Below, piece after piece: positions 10,552 through 19,000 of a stretch of 64,000 nucleotides of DNA. A program made the translations under genes and the position numbers. Position 1 is the stretch's first letter, and each line of letters starts with the position of its first letter. The DNA is from Rhodococcus sp. 14-1411-2a. GTDB taxonomy: Bacteria > Actinomycetota > Actinomycetes > Mycobacteriales > Mycobacteriaceae. The DNA lies in NCBI RefSeq assembly GCF_002259485.1, contig NZ_NPGA01000020.1, forward strand, positions 806,001-870,000, written 5' to 3'. Below the pieces are notes generated by a model that was not told the origin of the DNA, did not search any database, and saw only the letters and a program-made list of their open reading frames with translations.

Positions 10552-10590
10552 AGACTAAGCCCCCTGCCGATATCTGCACAAGTTATTTTC
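10552..10590 (-). promoter_or_regulatory. Probable WhiB7-autoregulated whiB7 promoter
   Basis: Reading the minus strand: an AT-rich block GAAAATAAC (10590-10582) directly precedes a -35-like TTGTGC (10581-10576), then an 18-base spacer and a -10-like TAGTCT (10557-10552). An A/T block just upstream of the -35 is the known signature of WhiB7-dependent promoters. The transcript would start about 60 bases before the leader ORF. Confidence 0.65.
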
Positions 10591-10626
10591 TACCTGCGGT
10601 TTTGCGGAAATTTTCGGACCTCCGCG

Positions 10627-12750
10627 TCACGTGTCCGAGGCTCGCACCACGGTGAGAACTTCTTCGCCGAACCGCTCCAACTTCTTGGCGCCGATTCCCG
10701 GAATCGCGACCAACCCACGCTCGTCCTGCGGTTGCTGCTCCGCGATGGCCGTCAGCGTGTTGTCGCTGAACACCACGTACGCGGGCACCTTCAGTTCGCG
10801 GGACTTGTCCAATCGCCACGACTTCAGCGCGTCGAGCAGGGCGATGTCGACGTTCGACGGACAACTGTCGCACCGACCCAGCATGGTCGCGGACGTACCG
10901 ATCAACGGCTTCCCGCACAACCGACACTTGGGCCCAGACTTCTTGGCAGCAGGCGCGGCGATACGCGAGGCGGGGGAGTCCTCGGGGATCAGACCGTTGA
11001 GAAACCTCGACCGCCGCCGCGATTTGCGTCCACCCTCGTTGCGGGCGAGCGCCCAGGACAGATGCAGGTGGACACGGGCGCGGGTGACACCGACGTAGAG
11101 CAGCCTGCGTTCCTCCTCGACGGCCGCCTCGTTGTTGGCACTGGGATCGTTTCCGATCGCGTGCGAGATCGGCAGAGTGCCGTCGGCGAGACCGACGATG
11201 AACACCGCATCCCACTCGAGCCCCTTCGCCGCATGCAGCGACGCAAGGGTCACGCCCTGGACGGTCGGTGGGTGCCGCGCCTCGGCGCGCGCGGCGAGCT
11301 CCCCCAACAACTTCTCGAGAGTCAGTTCCGGATCGTGCACCAGAAGTTCTTCGGTGAGCTGCACCAGACCGCCGAGAGATGCCCACTTCTCGCGGGCCTG
11401 TGCACCGGTCGGCTCGGTTGCCGTCAGGCCGAGCGGGGCCAACACCGCTCGCACCAGAGCCGGCAGTCCCTCGCCGGCCTGCGCGCCGTCGGGCAGATCG
11501 TCACGACCGCCTGCCTGCCGCAACGCGTTGACTCCCTGCCGCACCTCGGGCCTGGTGAAGAACCCCTCGCCGCCGCGCACCTGGTAAGGGATCTTCAGCT
11601 CGGTCAACGCCTGCTCGTGTGCCTCCGACTGCGCGTTGATGCGGTACAGAATCGCGATCTCGGCCGGTTCGACGCCCTTCGAGATCAATCGCTTGACCGC
11701 GCGCGCTACCCCATCGGCTTCCGCCGGCTCGTCGTCGTACTCGAAGAACTCCGGCTCGGGTCCCGGCTGACGCTGACCGATCAACTGCAGTCGGGTGCCG
11801 GCGATGCGACCGCGAGCGGCACCGATCACGCGATTGGCCAGCGACACCACCTCGGGTGTGGAACGGTAGTCGCGCTCGAGCCGAACCACGGTGGCCTCGG
11901 GGTACTTCCGTGAGAAGTCGAGAAGATACCGCGGAGATGCGCCGGTGAAGGAATAGATGGTCTGGTTCGCGTCGCCGACGACGGTGAGATCGTCACGCTC
12001 GCCCACCCAGGCGTCGAGCACCCGTTGCTGCAACGGAGTGACGTCCTGGTACTCGTCGACGACGAAGCAGCGGTAGCGCTCACGGAACTCGTCGGCCACC
12101 GACGAATGTTCTTCCAGCGCAGCGGCCGTGTGCAGCAGGAGGTCGTCGAAGTCGAGCAACATCCCGTCACCACCGCGGGACTTGAGCTCCTCGTAACCGG
12201 CGTAGACGGCGGCGACCTTGGTCGCGTCCATCGGAACGTCACGACGATTGCTCGCCGCGATGCGCGGATAGTCCTCGGGTGCGATCAGCGATCCCTTGGC
12301 CCATTCGATCTCGCCCGCGAGATCGCGGATGGCGTCCGTCGACGTCGACACCCCGGCACGGTTCGCCGCCTGCGAGACGACGGTGAACTTGCGGTCGAGC
12401 AGCTGCCAGCCGGTGTCGCCGACCACCTGAGGCCAGAAGTACTTGAGCTGGCGCATGGCCGCGGCGTGAAACGTACGTGCCTGCACCGGAGGACCGTCTC
12501 CCCCGACGCCGAGCTCGCGCAGACGGCCACGCATCTCGCCGGCCGCGCGCGCGGTGAACGTGACCGCCAGCACCTGCCCCGAGGACACGTGCCCGGCAGA
12601 GACGAGGTGGGCGATGCGTCGGGTGATCGTACGTGTCTTTCCCGTGCCCGCACCGGCCAGAACGCAGACCGGGCCACGGGGAGCCAGTACCGCCGCGGAT
12701 TGCTCCGGATCGAGTCCGGCGGTCATCGCGTCGTCAGCCATGAGGACCAT
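10627..12750 (-). CDS. uvrD2: ATP-dependent DNA helicase UvrD2
   Basis: A superfamily 1 helicase of about 707 residues. Walker A is GAGTGKT near the N-terminus ([12 protein letters not shown]), Walker B is in VDEYQD, and later motifs include [10 protein letters not shown] and the [13 protein letters not shown] box. The C-terminal part carries the tetracysteine CRLC...CDSC and an HRDC domain (last 75 residues), which distinguishes UvrD2 from UvrD1. It unwinds DNA in repair and recombination. The frame is open to 12828; I chose an ATG at 12750 (M-V-L-M-A-D-D), although the second ATG at 12741 is equally possible. It is divergent from the mycoredoxin gene. Confidence 0.93.
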   Translation of the reverse strand: MVLMADDAMTAGLDPEQSAAVLAPRGPVCVLAGAGTGKTRTITRRIAHLVSAGHVSSGQVLAVTFTARAAGEMRGRLRELGVGGDGPPVQARTFHAAAMRQLKYFWPQVVGDTGWQLLDRKFTVVSQAANRAGVSTSTDAIRDLAGEIEWAKGSLIAPEDYPRIAASNRRDVPMDATKVAAVYAGYEELKSRGGDGMLLDFDDLLLHTAAALEEHSSVADEFRERYRCFVVDEYQDVTPLQQRVLDAWVGERDDLTVVGDANQTIYSFTGASPRYLLDFSRKYPEATVVRLERDYRSTPEVVSLANRVIGAARGRIAGTRLQLIGQRQPGPEPEFFEYDDEPAEADGVARAVKRLISKGVEPAEIAILYRINAQSEAHEQALTELKIPYQVRGGEGFFTRPEVRQGVNALRQAGGRDDLPDGAQAGEGLPALVRAVLAPLGLTATEPTGAQAREKWASLGGLVQLTEELLVHDPELTLEKLLGELAARAEARHPPTVQGVTLASLHAAKGLEWDAVFIVGLADGTLPISHAIGNDPSANNEAAVEEERRLLYVGVTRARVHLHLSWALARNEGGRKSRRRSRFLNGLIPEDSPASRIAAPAAKKSGPKCRLCGKPLIGTSATMLGRCDSCPSNVDIALLDALKSWRLDKSRELKVPAYVVFSDNTLTAIAEQQPQDERGLVAIPGIGAKKLERFGEEVLTVVRASDT

Positions 12751-12857
12751 TGTGTCAGTGCGTACCGACAGTTCCACCCGGGGCCGAACCGGGTGGCCGA
12801 CGGCCGATGCAGGTGTCGGCCGGAACAATCGCGCCGGTGCTCCTGTTGACTGTTCAC

Positions 12858-13127
12858 GTGACCACTACCGAGAACACCCCGCAGACCCCGGCCGCGCTGA
12901 CCGTCTACTCCACCACGTGGTGCGGTTACTGCCGCAGGCTCAAGACCCAGCTCGACCAGGCCGGAATCGAGTACGCCGAGATCGACATCGAGCAGAACCC
13001 GGAGTCGGCCGACTTCGTCGGCAGCGTCAACAACGGCAACCATGTGGTGCCGACCGTGCTCTTCGCCGACGGCTCGACGGCCACGAACCCCACTCTGGCC
13101 GAGGTCAAGCGCGCACTCTCGCTCTGA
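12858..13127 (+). CDS. mrx1: Mycoredoxin (glutaredoxin-fold, CGYC)
   Basis: An 89-residue glutaredoxin-fold protein with active site W-C-G-Y-C near residue 20, the second-motif V-V-P-T-V-L-F cis-proline loop, and a C-terminal helix. CGYC with this length matches mycoredoxin-1, which reduces mycothiol mixed disulfides. The open frame begins at 12750, but that extension is within the uvrD2 promoter; the GTG at 12858 gives V-T-T-T-E-N and the correct domain length. No good ribosome site is seen, so a leaderless transcript is likely. Genes of this kind are typical members of the SigH regulon, and sigH is also in the window. Confidence 0.88.
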   Translation: MTTTENTPQTPAALTVYSTTWCGYCRRLKTQLDQAGIEYAEIDIEQNPESADFVGSVNNGNHVVPTVLFADGSTATNPTLAEVKRALSL

Positions 13128-13134
13128 CCGGACG

Positions 13135-14043
13135 TCAGGCCGTCGCCGCCCACGCCTCGAGCATTCCCCGTGCGATGGAGATCGAGCCCGGCAGAAGCAA
13201 CCGGGACGTCGAATCCGATCCCCAGTCGCCCACCTCGAGCGCGGCGAGAACTTCGGCCCGATCGAACCAGTGGGCCTCGGCGATCTCGCCGTCCTGAAAG
13301 TGCAGCGGTTGCTCCGGGTCGGCGACGGCGGAGAACCCGATCATCACCGATCGCGGAAACGGCCACGGCTGGCTGCCCAGATACTCGATACCGGAGACGT
13401 CGAGGCCCACTTCTTCTCTGATCTCCCGTGTGACACAGGTTTCCAGCGACTCACCGGCCTCGACGAAGCCCGCGAGCACCGAGAAGCGACGCTCGGGCCA
13501 CGCGGGTGCTCGCGCCAGCAGCACTCGGTCGCCGCCGTCGTGAACGAGACAGATCACCGCCGGATCGGTACGCGGGAATTCCTCGTGACCGGTGGACGTG
13601 CTCGTTCGCGACCAGCCTGCGCTCGACGGAACGGACGGCGCGCCGTCGAGTGAGCTGAATTGCGCGCTCGCATGCCAATTGAGGATCGCCAGGGCTCCGG
13701 TCACCGTCGACAACGCGGCGCTGTCGAGTCGATCGCCGTCGGTGCGCAGGTCGCCGACCGTGCCCGCCACGACCTCCACCCGGCGGGCCCACAGATGCCG
13801 ATCGCCGTGAATTCCGAGGAACACCGCATCGGCCGTCGGCTCGGTAGCGAGATCCGCGGCAGAGCCGAACACCAGGCCGTTCTCGTCAACCGGGAATCCG
13901 CCTCTGCCGTCCACGTTCAGGATGCGAGCAGTCGGCCAACCCGCTGCCAACGCTGCGGTGTCTCGGCGAAGTTCTTCTGCCCTGTTCAGTGGCGATCGGG
14001 ACAGTCGAGGGGGGTGAGCGAGTTGGAATTTCGGCACGCGCAC
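13135..14043 (-). CDS. nudC: NAD(+) diphosphatase NudC (Nudix hydrolase)
   Basis: A 302-residue Nudix protein. The Nudix box is intact (G-F-V-E-A-G-E-S-L-E... R-E-I-R-E-E-V-G-L, about 195-217) and is followed by S-Q-P-W-P-F-P-R-S, the signature that selects NADH/NAD-cap substrates. It hydrolyses NADH to NMNH and AMP and may remove NAD caps from RNA. In the central region where E. coli NudC has four zinc-binding cysteines, this protein has none (Q-F-S-S-L-D-G-A-P-S), so the zinc ribbon has decayed. It is convergent with the mycoredoxin gene and ends seven bases from it. Confidence 0.9.
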   Translation of the reverse strand: MRVPKFQLAHPPRLSRSPLNRAEELRRDTAALAAGWPTARILNVDGRGGFPVDENGLVFGSAADLATEPTADAVFLGIHGDRHLWARRVEVVAGTVGDLRTDGDRLDSAALSTVTGALAILNWHASAQFSSLDGAPSVPSSAGWSRTSTSTGHEEFPRTDPAVICLVHDGGDRVLLARAPAWPERRFSVLAGFVEAGESLETCVTREIREEVGLDVSGIEYLGSQPWPFPRSVMIGFSAVADPEQPLHFQDGEIAEAHWFDRAEVLAALEVGDWGSDSTSRLLLPGSISIARGMLEAWAATA

Positions 14044-14061
14044 GACCCTACTTGGCCGTGA

Positions 14062-15165
14062 CTAGTCGCCGACGCGACGGATGTAGAGCAGTCGGTCGGA
14101 GGCCTCGACCGCATCGACTTCCGGAGTACCGACTCGGAACAGTTTGCCGCCCCGCACCACCCCGAGAACGATGTCGGTCAGGTGCCGCGGAGAACCGCCC
14201 ACCTCGTCACGCTCGACTTCGCGCTCCGCGATCGCGAAGCCTGCCTCCGGCGTCAACAGATCTTCGATCATCTCCACGACGGACGGAGTCGACGTGGCGA
14301 TACCGAGCAGACGTCCCGCGGTCTCCGAGGAAACGACCACCGAATCGGCACCGGACTGACGCAGCAGGTGCGTGTTCTCCGCTTCCCTGATTGCTGCGAC
14401 GATCTTGGCTTTGGGAGCGATCTCTCGGGCGGTCAGAGTCACCAGCACTGCGGTGTCGTCTCGATTGGTCGCCACGATGATGGCCGACGCGTGCTGGGCG
14501 CCGGTGAGTCTGAGCACGTCGGATTTGGTCGCCGAACCGTGGACCGTGACCAAGCCCATGGCCGATGCGGTGTCGAGCACCATCTGATCGGTGTCGACCA
14601 CGACGATGTCGGACGCCGACACGCCGTCTCCGAGCATCGCGTCGACTGCGGTACGGCCCTTGGTGCCGAAACCGATGACCACGGTGTGATTGCGCACGCT
14701 GCGTCTCCATCGCTGAATTTTGAATGCCTGCCGGGACCGCTCGGTGAGAACCGACAGCGTGGTACCGACCAACAGAATGAGGAATAGGACCCGAAGGGGT
14801 GTGATGACCAGGATGTTGACCAGTCGCGCCGACGGGCTCATCGGTGCGATATCGCCGTATCCCGTCGTCGACAGCGACACTGTTGCGTAGTAGAAGGCGT
14901 CCAGGAAGGACAATTCGCCGTTCTGGTTGTCGCTGTAACCGTCGCGATCGAGATAGACGACGAACGCCGCCAGGAACAATATCCCCAGCGCCATCAGAAC
15001 CCGCTTGTAGATTGCGCGCCACGGGCTCGATTCCAGTTCGGGTACCCGGAGCACTCCCACGAGGGCGAAGTCGGGCTTGTCGGTCAGCGCGCCGCTGTCA
15101 CCCAAGCGCGCTCGAAACCTACCTGCCACGTCGCCCGCCGAGGTACTCGCCGATGTCGAGATCAT
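14062..15165 (-). CDS. Potassium channel with RCK (TrkA-N/TrkA-C) domains
   Basis: A 367-residue two-helix potassium channel. Membrane helices lie at about 54-72 and 112-135 with the selectivity filter T-T-G-Y-G-D (100-105) between them. A cytoplasmic RCK domain follows (V-V-I-G-F-G-T-K-G-R-T-A-V near 160), and a C-terminal TrkA-C-like half ends the chain. The family opens in response to ligand binding at the RCK ring and moves K+ across the plasma membrane. It lies close behind nudC on the same strand, with 18 bases between. M. tuberculosis Rv3200c is the recalled counterpart. Confidence 0.9.
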   Translation of the reverse strand: MISTSASTSAGDVAGRFRARLGDSGALTDKPDFALVGVLRVPELESSPWRAIYKRVLMALGILFLAAFVVYLDRDGYSDNQNGELSFLDAFYYATVSLSTTGYGDIAPMSPSARLVNILVITPLRVLFLILLVGTTLSVLTERSRQAFKIQRWRRSVRNHTVVIGFGTKGRTAVDAMLGDGVSASDIVVVDTDQMVLDTASAMGLVTVHGSATKSDVLRLTGAQHASAIIVATNRDDTAVLVTLTAREIAPKAKIVAAIREAENTHLLRQSGADSVVVSSETAGRLLGIATSTPSVVEMIEDLLTPEAGFAIAEREVERDEVGGSPRHLTDIVLGVVRGGKLFRVGTPEVDAVEASDRLLYIRRVGD

Positions 15166-15234
15166 TCACGGCACGCAGCGTAACCCCATGCCAGGCTTCC
15201 GTGCCGACGACGCTGGGTGTGGCACGGTATGGGC

Positions 15235-15621
15235 ATGACACAGAGATCGAGTCAGGCAGCCGCACTGCGCCTCGCGGGACTGCTCGCCGGAGCCGGAGTT
15301 CTGCACTTCGCCACGCCGAAGTTCTTCGATGTCCAAGTACCGACGGCATTGCCCGGCTCGGCGCGGACCTACACGCAGGTCTCGGGTGTGGCCGAACTCG
15401 CCGTGGCCGCAACGCTGGCCGCACCACGGACTCGTCGACTGGGCGGTGCACTCGCGGCCGCGCTGTTCGTCGTGGTCTTCCCCGCCAACATCAACCTCGC
15501 GTGGAAGTACGTACAGAGCCCGAAGACCTCACCGGCTCTCAAAGCAGCGATGATCGCCCGGCTGCCGCTGCAGATTCCGCTGGTCACCGAGGCTCTGAAG
15601 GCTCGTCGGAACGCACCGTAG
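15235..15621 (+). CDS. Small DoxX-like integral membrane protein
   Basis: A 128-residue protein with about four hydrophobic segments and the pattern A-G-V-L-H-F-A-T-P-K-F-F-D near the N-terminus typical of DoxX-like membrane proteins. Function is unknown. ATGs at 15229 and 15235 are both in frame (or TTG/GTG further up); I chose 15235 because the family begins soon before the first helix. Its last 38 bases overlap the end of the convergent adnB gene, an overlap of coding sequence on opposite strands. Confidence 0.7.
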   Translation: MTQRSSQAAALRLAGLLAGAGVLHFATPKFFDVQVPTALPGSARTYTQVSGVAELAVAATLAAPRTRRLGGALAAALFVVVFPANINLAWKYVQSPKTSPALKAAMIARLPLQIPLVTEALKARRNAP

Positions 15622-18600
15622 GCTCCGGCTGCTCGGGCCCGACCCGACCTTCCAGAAGCTGAGCCAATTCCGTTGCGTCCGGCAGGTTCTCGGGCGAAAT
15701 GGTGTGACCGCTGCGCACGTAGTGGAACGCTGCGCGCACTCGGTCGAGCGGAACCGGTTCGGCGCGCCCGATGGACATCAGCTCGGCCCACGCCAACCGG
15801 TAGGCCGCGAGCTGCATCGCTACCGCCCGCTGTTCCGACGCCGTCGGCTCTGCGCCCGTCTTCCAGTCGACGACGGTCCAGCCGCCGTCCGCGTCCGCGA
15901 ACACGGCGTCGATGCGTCCTCGCAGTACCGTTCCCGCCACGGAGGTCTCGAACGGCACCTCCACTTCGACGGGGCTGCGGAGCGACCAGTCCGATTCGAG
16001 AAACGCCTGCTGGAGGGTTTCGAGGTCGACGTCGGCCGAGGCTCCGGTGTCGGCCGAGCCCGGCAGTTCGTCGAGATCGAGCAATCGGGTCGCGCCGAAA
16101 CGGCGCTCGATCCAGGCGTGAAACGCGGTTCCTCTGCGCGCCAACGGGTTCGGTGGAAACGGCAGCGGCCTGCGCAGGCGTGAGGCCAACGCATCGGGGT
16201 CCGCCGCGAGGTCGACCAGCTGCGTCACCGACAGGTTGCCGGGAAGAGCCACGTCCACTCCCGCCACCGATCGTGCGGCCCGCTCGGCCAGCAGAGTGTC
16301 GACGTCCGCGGCCCAGTTCTCGGGGTCCTCCCGGGTTCGATCCTGGATGCCGTCACGCTCTTCGCTCGGTGTGGCCGAGATGTCTGCCAGCGCGCGCAGC
16401 ACTTCCTGCGCACCGCTCTCGATCGCTCCGCGCCTGGAGCCGAGTGGATCGCGTGGCCAGGACGCGGTGTGCGGCACGGCTCCGAGCGGGTTCGACGCCC
16501 CATCCTCCGGGGTGGGTGCCCACTGCTCGATCACCGCGGTGTCGGCGAATTGCTCGATGTGCGTGTGCAACTCGGCGAGAAACTCCGACGGCCCACGCGG
16601 CTTCGTGGCGGTCTCGTCCCAGTGATGCGCGGATACCAGCAGCACCCGCTCGGTTCGGGTGAGTGCCACGTAGAACAGTCGGCGATCCTCAGCAAGTCGA
16701 CGCCTCGCCAGCGCATCCTTGTGACTCTTGACGGCGTCCTCGAGGTCCTTGCGATTGTGGAGTCGGTCGAGTTCGAGGACCGGAACGCCTTCCGAGCCCT
16801 CGCCGTCGAGTGCACGGTCACCGCGCAGCGACGGCGGCAACTCGGCCATCGCCCCGAGCCAGGTCGAGGATGCGTTCGCGGACGGGAACACACCCTTCGC
16901 CACGTGCGGGACAGCCACCACCTCCCATTCGAGGCCTTTCGCGGAATGGACGGTGAGCACCTGCACACGATGGGGCGCGACGTCGACCTCACCGGGGGCG
17001 AGGCCGTCCTCGACCGTCTCCGCCGCGGCCAGGAACGACAGGAATCCGGTGACCGTGGCAGTCGGGTTGTCGGCGTAATCGGCTACCACATGGGCGAATT
17101 CGTCGAGATGTTCACGACCGACCGCGCCGTCGGTGCTGCTCGGTGTGCGGGCCTGAGCTTCGACACCGATCCCTATGATCCGTTCTATGTCGCCGACCAA
17201 TTCCGTCAGCGGCTGACCGATGCGGTCGCGCAGCAGGTGCAGTTCACCTGCCAGGGCGACGATCCGGCGATGCCCCACCTCCGAGTACCGCTCGGCCGGA
17301 CCTGGATCGGCAATCGCGTCGGCCAGACCGGCCTGCTCCGACTGCTCGCCGGGTAGGGCGCTACCGAGCGCAGCATCGAGTGCCTCCGGGTCGTCGACGC
17401 GACCTGCGGTGCCGTAGCCGCCGCGGATCTCGAGTTCTCGGGCGCGCTGCGAGAGTGCCCGCAGATCCGTCGGTCCGATCTGCCACCGAGAGCCGGTGAG
17501 GATGCGCATCGCCGAGCTTCCGGCAGTGGGGTCGGCTACCAAACGCAGCATCGCGATGATGTCGGCCACCTCGGGAACGTGCAGCAATCCACCGAGGCCC
17601 ACGACCTCCACCGGCAACCCGCGGCTGCGCAGCACATCCGCGATCGGCTCGGCGTCGGCGTTGCGGCGCACCAGAACCGCGGCGGTGGGCGGCGTGCGAT
17701 CCTGCTCGAGGGCAGCGCGGTACTCCCCCGCGATCCGGTCGGCGATCCACTCTCGTTCGCCCACAACGGTATCGGTGACGGCCAGTCGGACATCACCGGG
17801 AACCGCACCCGGGCGGGCCCGCAGGGTCGGCACCGGCACCCCGACGCGGCGCAGTGGGTCGGTGATCAGGTTGGCCAGCGTCAAGGCCTCGGGCGGATTT
17901 CGCCAGCTGGTGAGCAGCTCGAGCCGGGGTGCCGGGCTTCCGTCGGCCTCGGGGAAATCGGTGGCGAACCGAGGCAGATTTGCTGCCGATGCGCCGCGCC
18001 ACCCGTAGATCGACTGCATCGGGTCACCGACGGCGGTCAGAGCCAACTGCGGATCGCTGCCGGAACCGAACAGCGACGACAGCAGGACGCGTTGGGCATG
18101 CCCGGTGTCCTGGTACTCGTCGAGCAACACGAGCCGGAATCTCTGCCGTTCGGCGATTCCCACCTCGGCATGCTCGGCGGCGACCCGAGCCGCCATCGAC
18201 ATCTGCGAGCCGAAATCCAGTGCGCCCTCGCGCCGCAGCGTCTGCGCCAGCCGTTCCACCAACGGCAGCAACCCGATTCGTTGATGTTGCGCGTCGAGGA
18301 TGTTCAGCAACTCCTTGGTGGGGCCACCACGTTGTCGCGGTCCCGGCCCGAGAGTGTGCACCAGCGTCTCCAACTCGACGTGTGCATGGCGCAGATCCTC
18401 GGGATCGACCAGATGCTCGGCCAACTGACCGGAGAGTGCGAGTACGGCCTCGGTCACCGACGTGGGATTGCGGTCGGTGTCCAGGTCGCCGTCCCAGGTG
18501 CTGACGACACGGTGGGCCAGCTGCCACAGTTCGGTTTCCGACAACAGAGTCGCGGACGGTTCGATCGGCAGCAGCAAGCCGTGCTCGGTGAGCAGCCGGC

Positions 18601-19000
18601 CCGCGTAGGAGTGGTAGGTGCTCACTTCCGGCTCGGCACCGAGGATTCGCTCGCGCAGTGCCAGGCTGGGGTCGAGTGCGTGCACCAGATCGGATCCGGC
18701 CAGCCGAGCCAGCCGAGCTCTGATCCGAGAGGTCAACTGCTGTGCGGCTTTTCGGGTGAAGGTCAGACCCAGAACCTGGTCGGGGTCGACGAAACCGTTG
18801 GCCACCATCCACACCACGCGGGCCGCCATGGTCTCGGTCTTGCCCGCGCCTGCCCCTGCGACGACGAGCGTCGGGCCGGGCGGCGCTGCGATCACCGCGG
18901 CTTGTTCGTCGGTCGGTGGATGTTTCTGCCCGAGCGCCCGGGCGAGCTCGACCGGCGACACCCGTACCGAGCCGGTCCGTGTCTTCGTCGAAGTCGTCAC
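15584..19000 (-). CDS. adnB: AdnB subunit of the AdnAB helicase-nuclease
   Basis: A protein of about 1138 residues with an N-terminal UvrD-type motor (Walker A GAGAGKT near residue 50; L-D-E-Y-Q-D-T-G-H-A-Q; R-L-F-Y-V-A-L-T-R-T) and a C-terminal RecB-type nuclease (G-T-A-F-H-A-W-I-E, then R-I-D-A-V...VVDWKTG and Q-L-A-A-Y). All nuclease residues appear present. AdnAB resects DNA double-strand ends for recombination in actinobacteria. The open frame runs to 20731, but that upstream part is the antisense-frame shadow of adnA; the GTG at 19000 overlaps the adnA stop as GTGA, so the two are translationally coupled. Confidence 0.92.
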   Translation of the reverse strand: MTTSTKTRTGSVRVSPVELARALGQKHPPTDEQAAVIAAPPGPTLVVAGAGAGKTETMAARVVWMVANGFVDPDQVLGLTFTRKAAQQLTSRIRARLARLAGSDLVHALDPSLALRERILGAEPEVSTYHSYAGRLLTEHGLLLPIEPSATLLSETELWQLAHRVVSTWDGDLDTDRNPTSVTEAVLALSGQLAEHLVDPEDLRHAHVELETLVHTLGPGPRQRGGPTKELLNILDAQHQRIGLLPLVERLAQTLRREGALDFGSQMSMAARVAAEHAEVGIAERQRFRLVLLDEYQDTGHAQRVLLSSLFGSGSDPQLALTAVGDPMQSIYGWRGASAANLPRFATDFPEADGSPAPRLELLTSWRNPPEALTLANLITDPLRRVGVPVPTLRARPGAVPGDVRLAVTDTVVGEREWIADRIAGEYRAALEQDRTPPTAAVLVRRNADAEPIADVLRSRGLPVEVVGLGGLLHVPEVADIIAMLRLVADPTAGSSAMRILTGSRWQIGPTDLRALSQRARELEIRGGYGTAGRVDDPEALDAALGSALPGEQSEQAGLADAIADPGPAERYSEVGHRRIVALAGELHLLRDRIGQPLTELVGDIERIIGIGVEAQARTPSSTDGAVGREHLDEFAHVVADYADNPTATVTGFLSFLAAAETVEDGLAPGEVDVAPHRVQVLTVHSAKGLEWEVVAVPHVAKGVFPSANASSTWLGAMAELPPSLRGDRALDGEGSEGVPVLELDRLHNRKDLEDAVKSHKDALARRRLAEDRRLFYVALTRTERVLLVSAHHWDETATKPRGPSEFLAELHTHIEQFADTAVIEQWAPTPEDGASNPLGAVPHTASWPRDPLGSRRGAIESGAQEVLRALADISATPSEERDGIQDRTREDPENWAADVDTLLAERAARSVAGVDVALPGNLSVTQLVDLAADPDALASRLRRPLPFPPNPLARRGTAFHAWIERRFGATRLLDLDELPGSADTGASADVDLETLQQAFLESDWSLRSPVEVEVPFETSVAGTVLRGRIDAVFADADGGWTVVDWKTGAEPTASEQRAVAMQLAAYRLAWAELMSIGRAEPVPLDRVRAAFHYVRSGHTISPENLPDATELAQLLEGRVGPEQPEPTVRSDEPSEPR

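Noticed and set aside
10035-10579. Alternative long ORFs (both strands) in the whiB7 leader
   Set aside because: They lack a good ribosome site and run through the promoter or hairpin; only the 10177-10482 ORF is well initiated.
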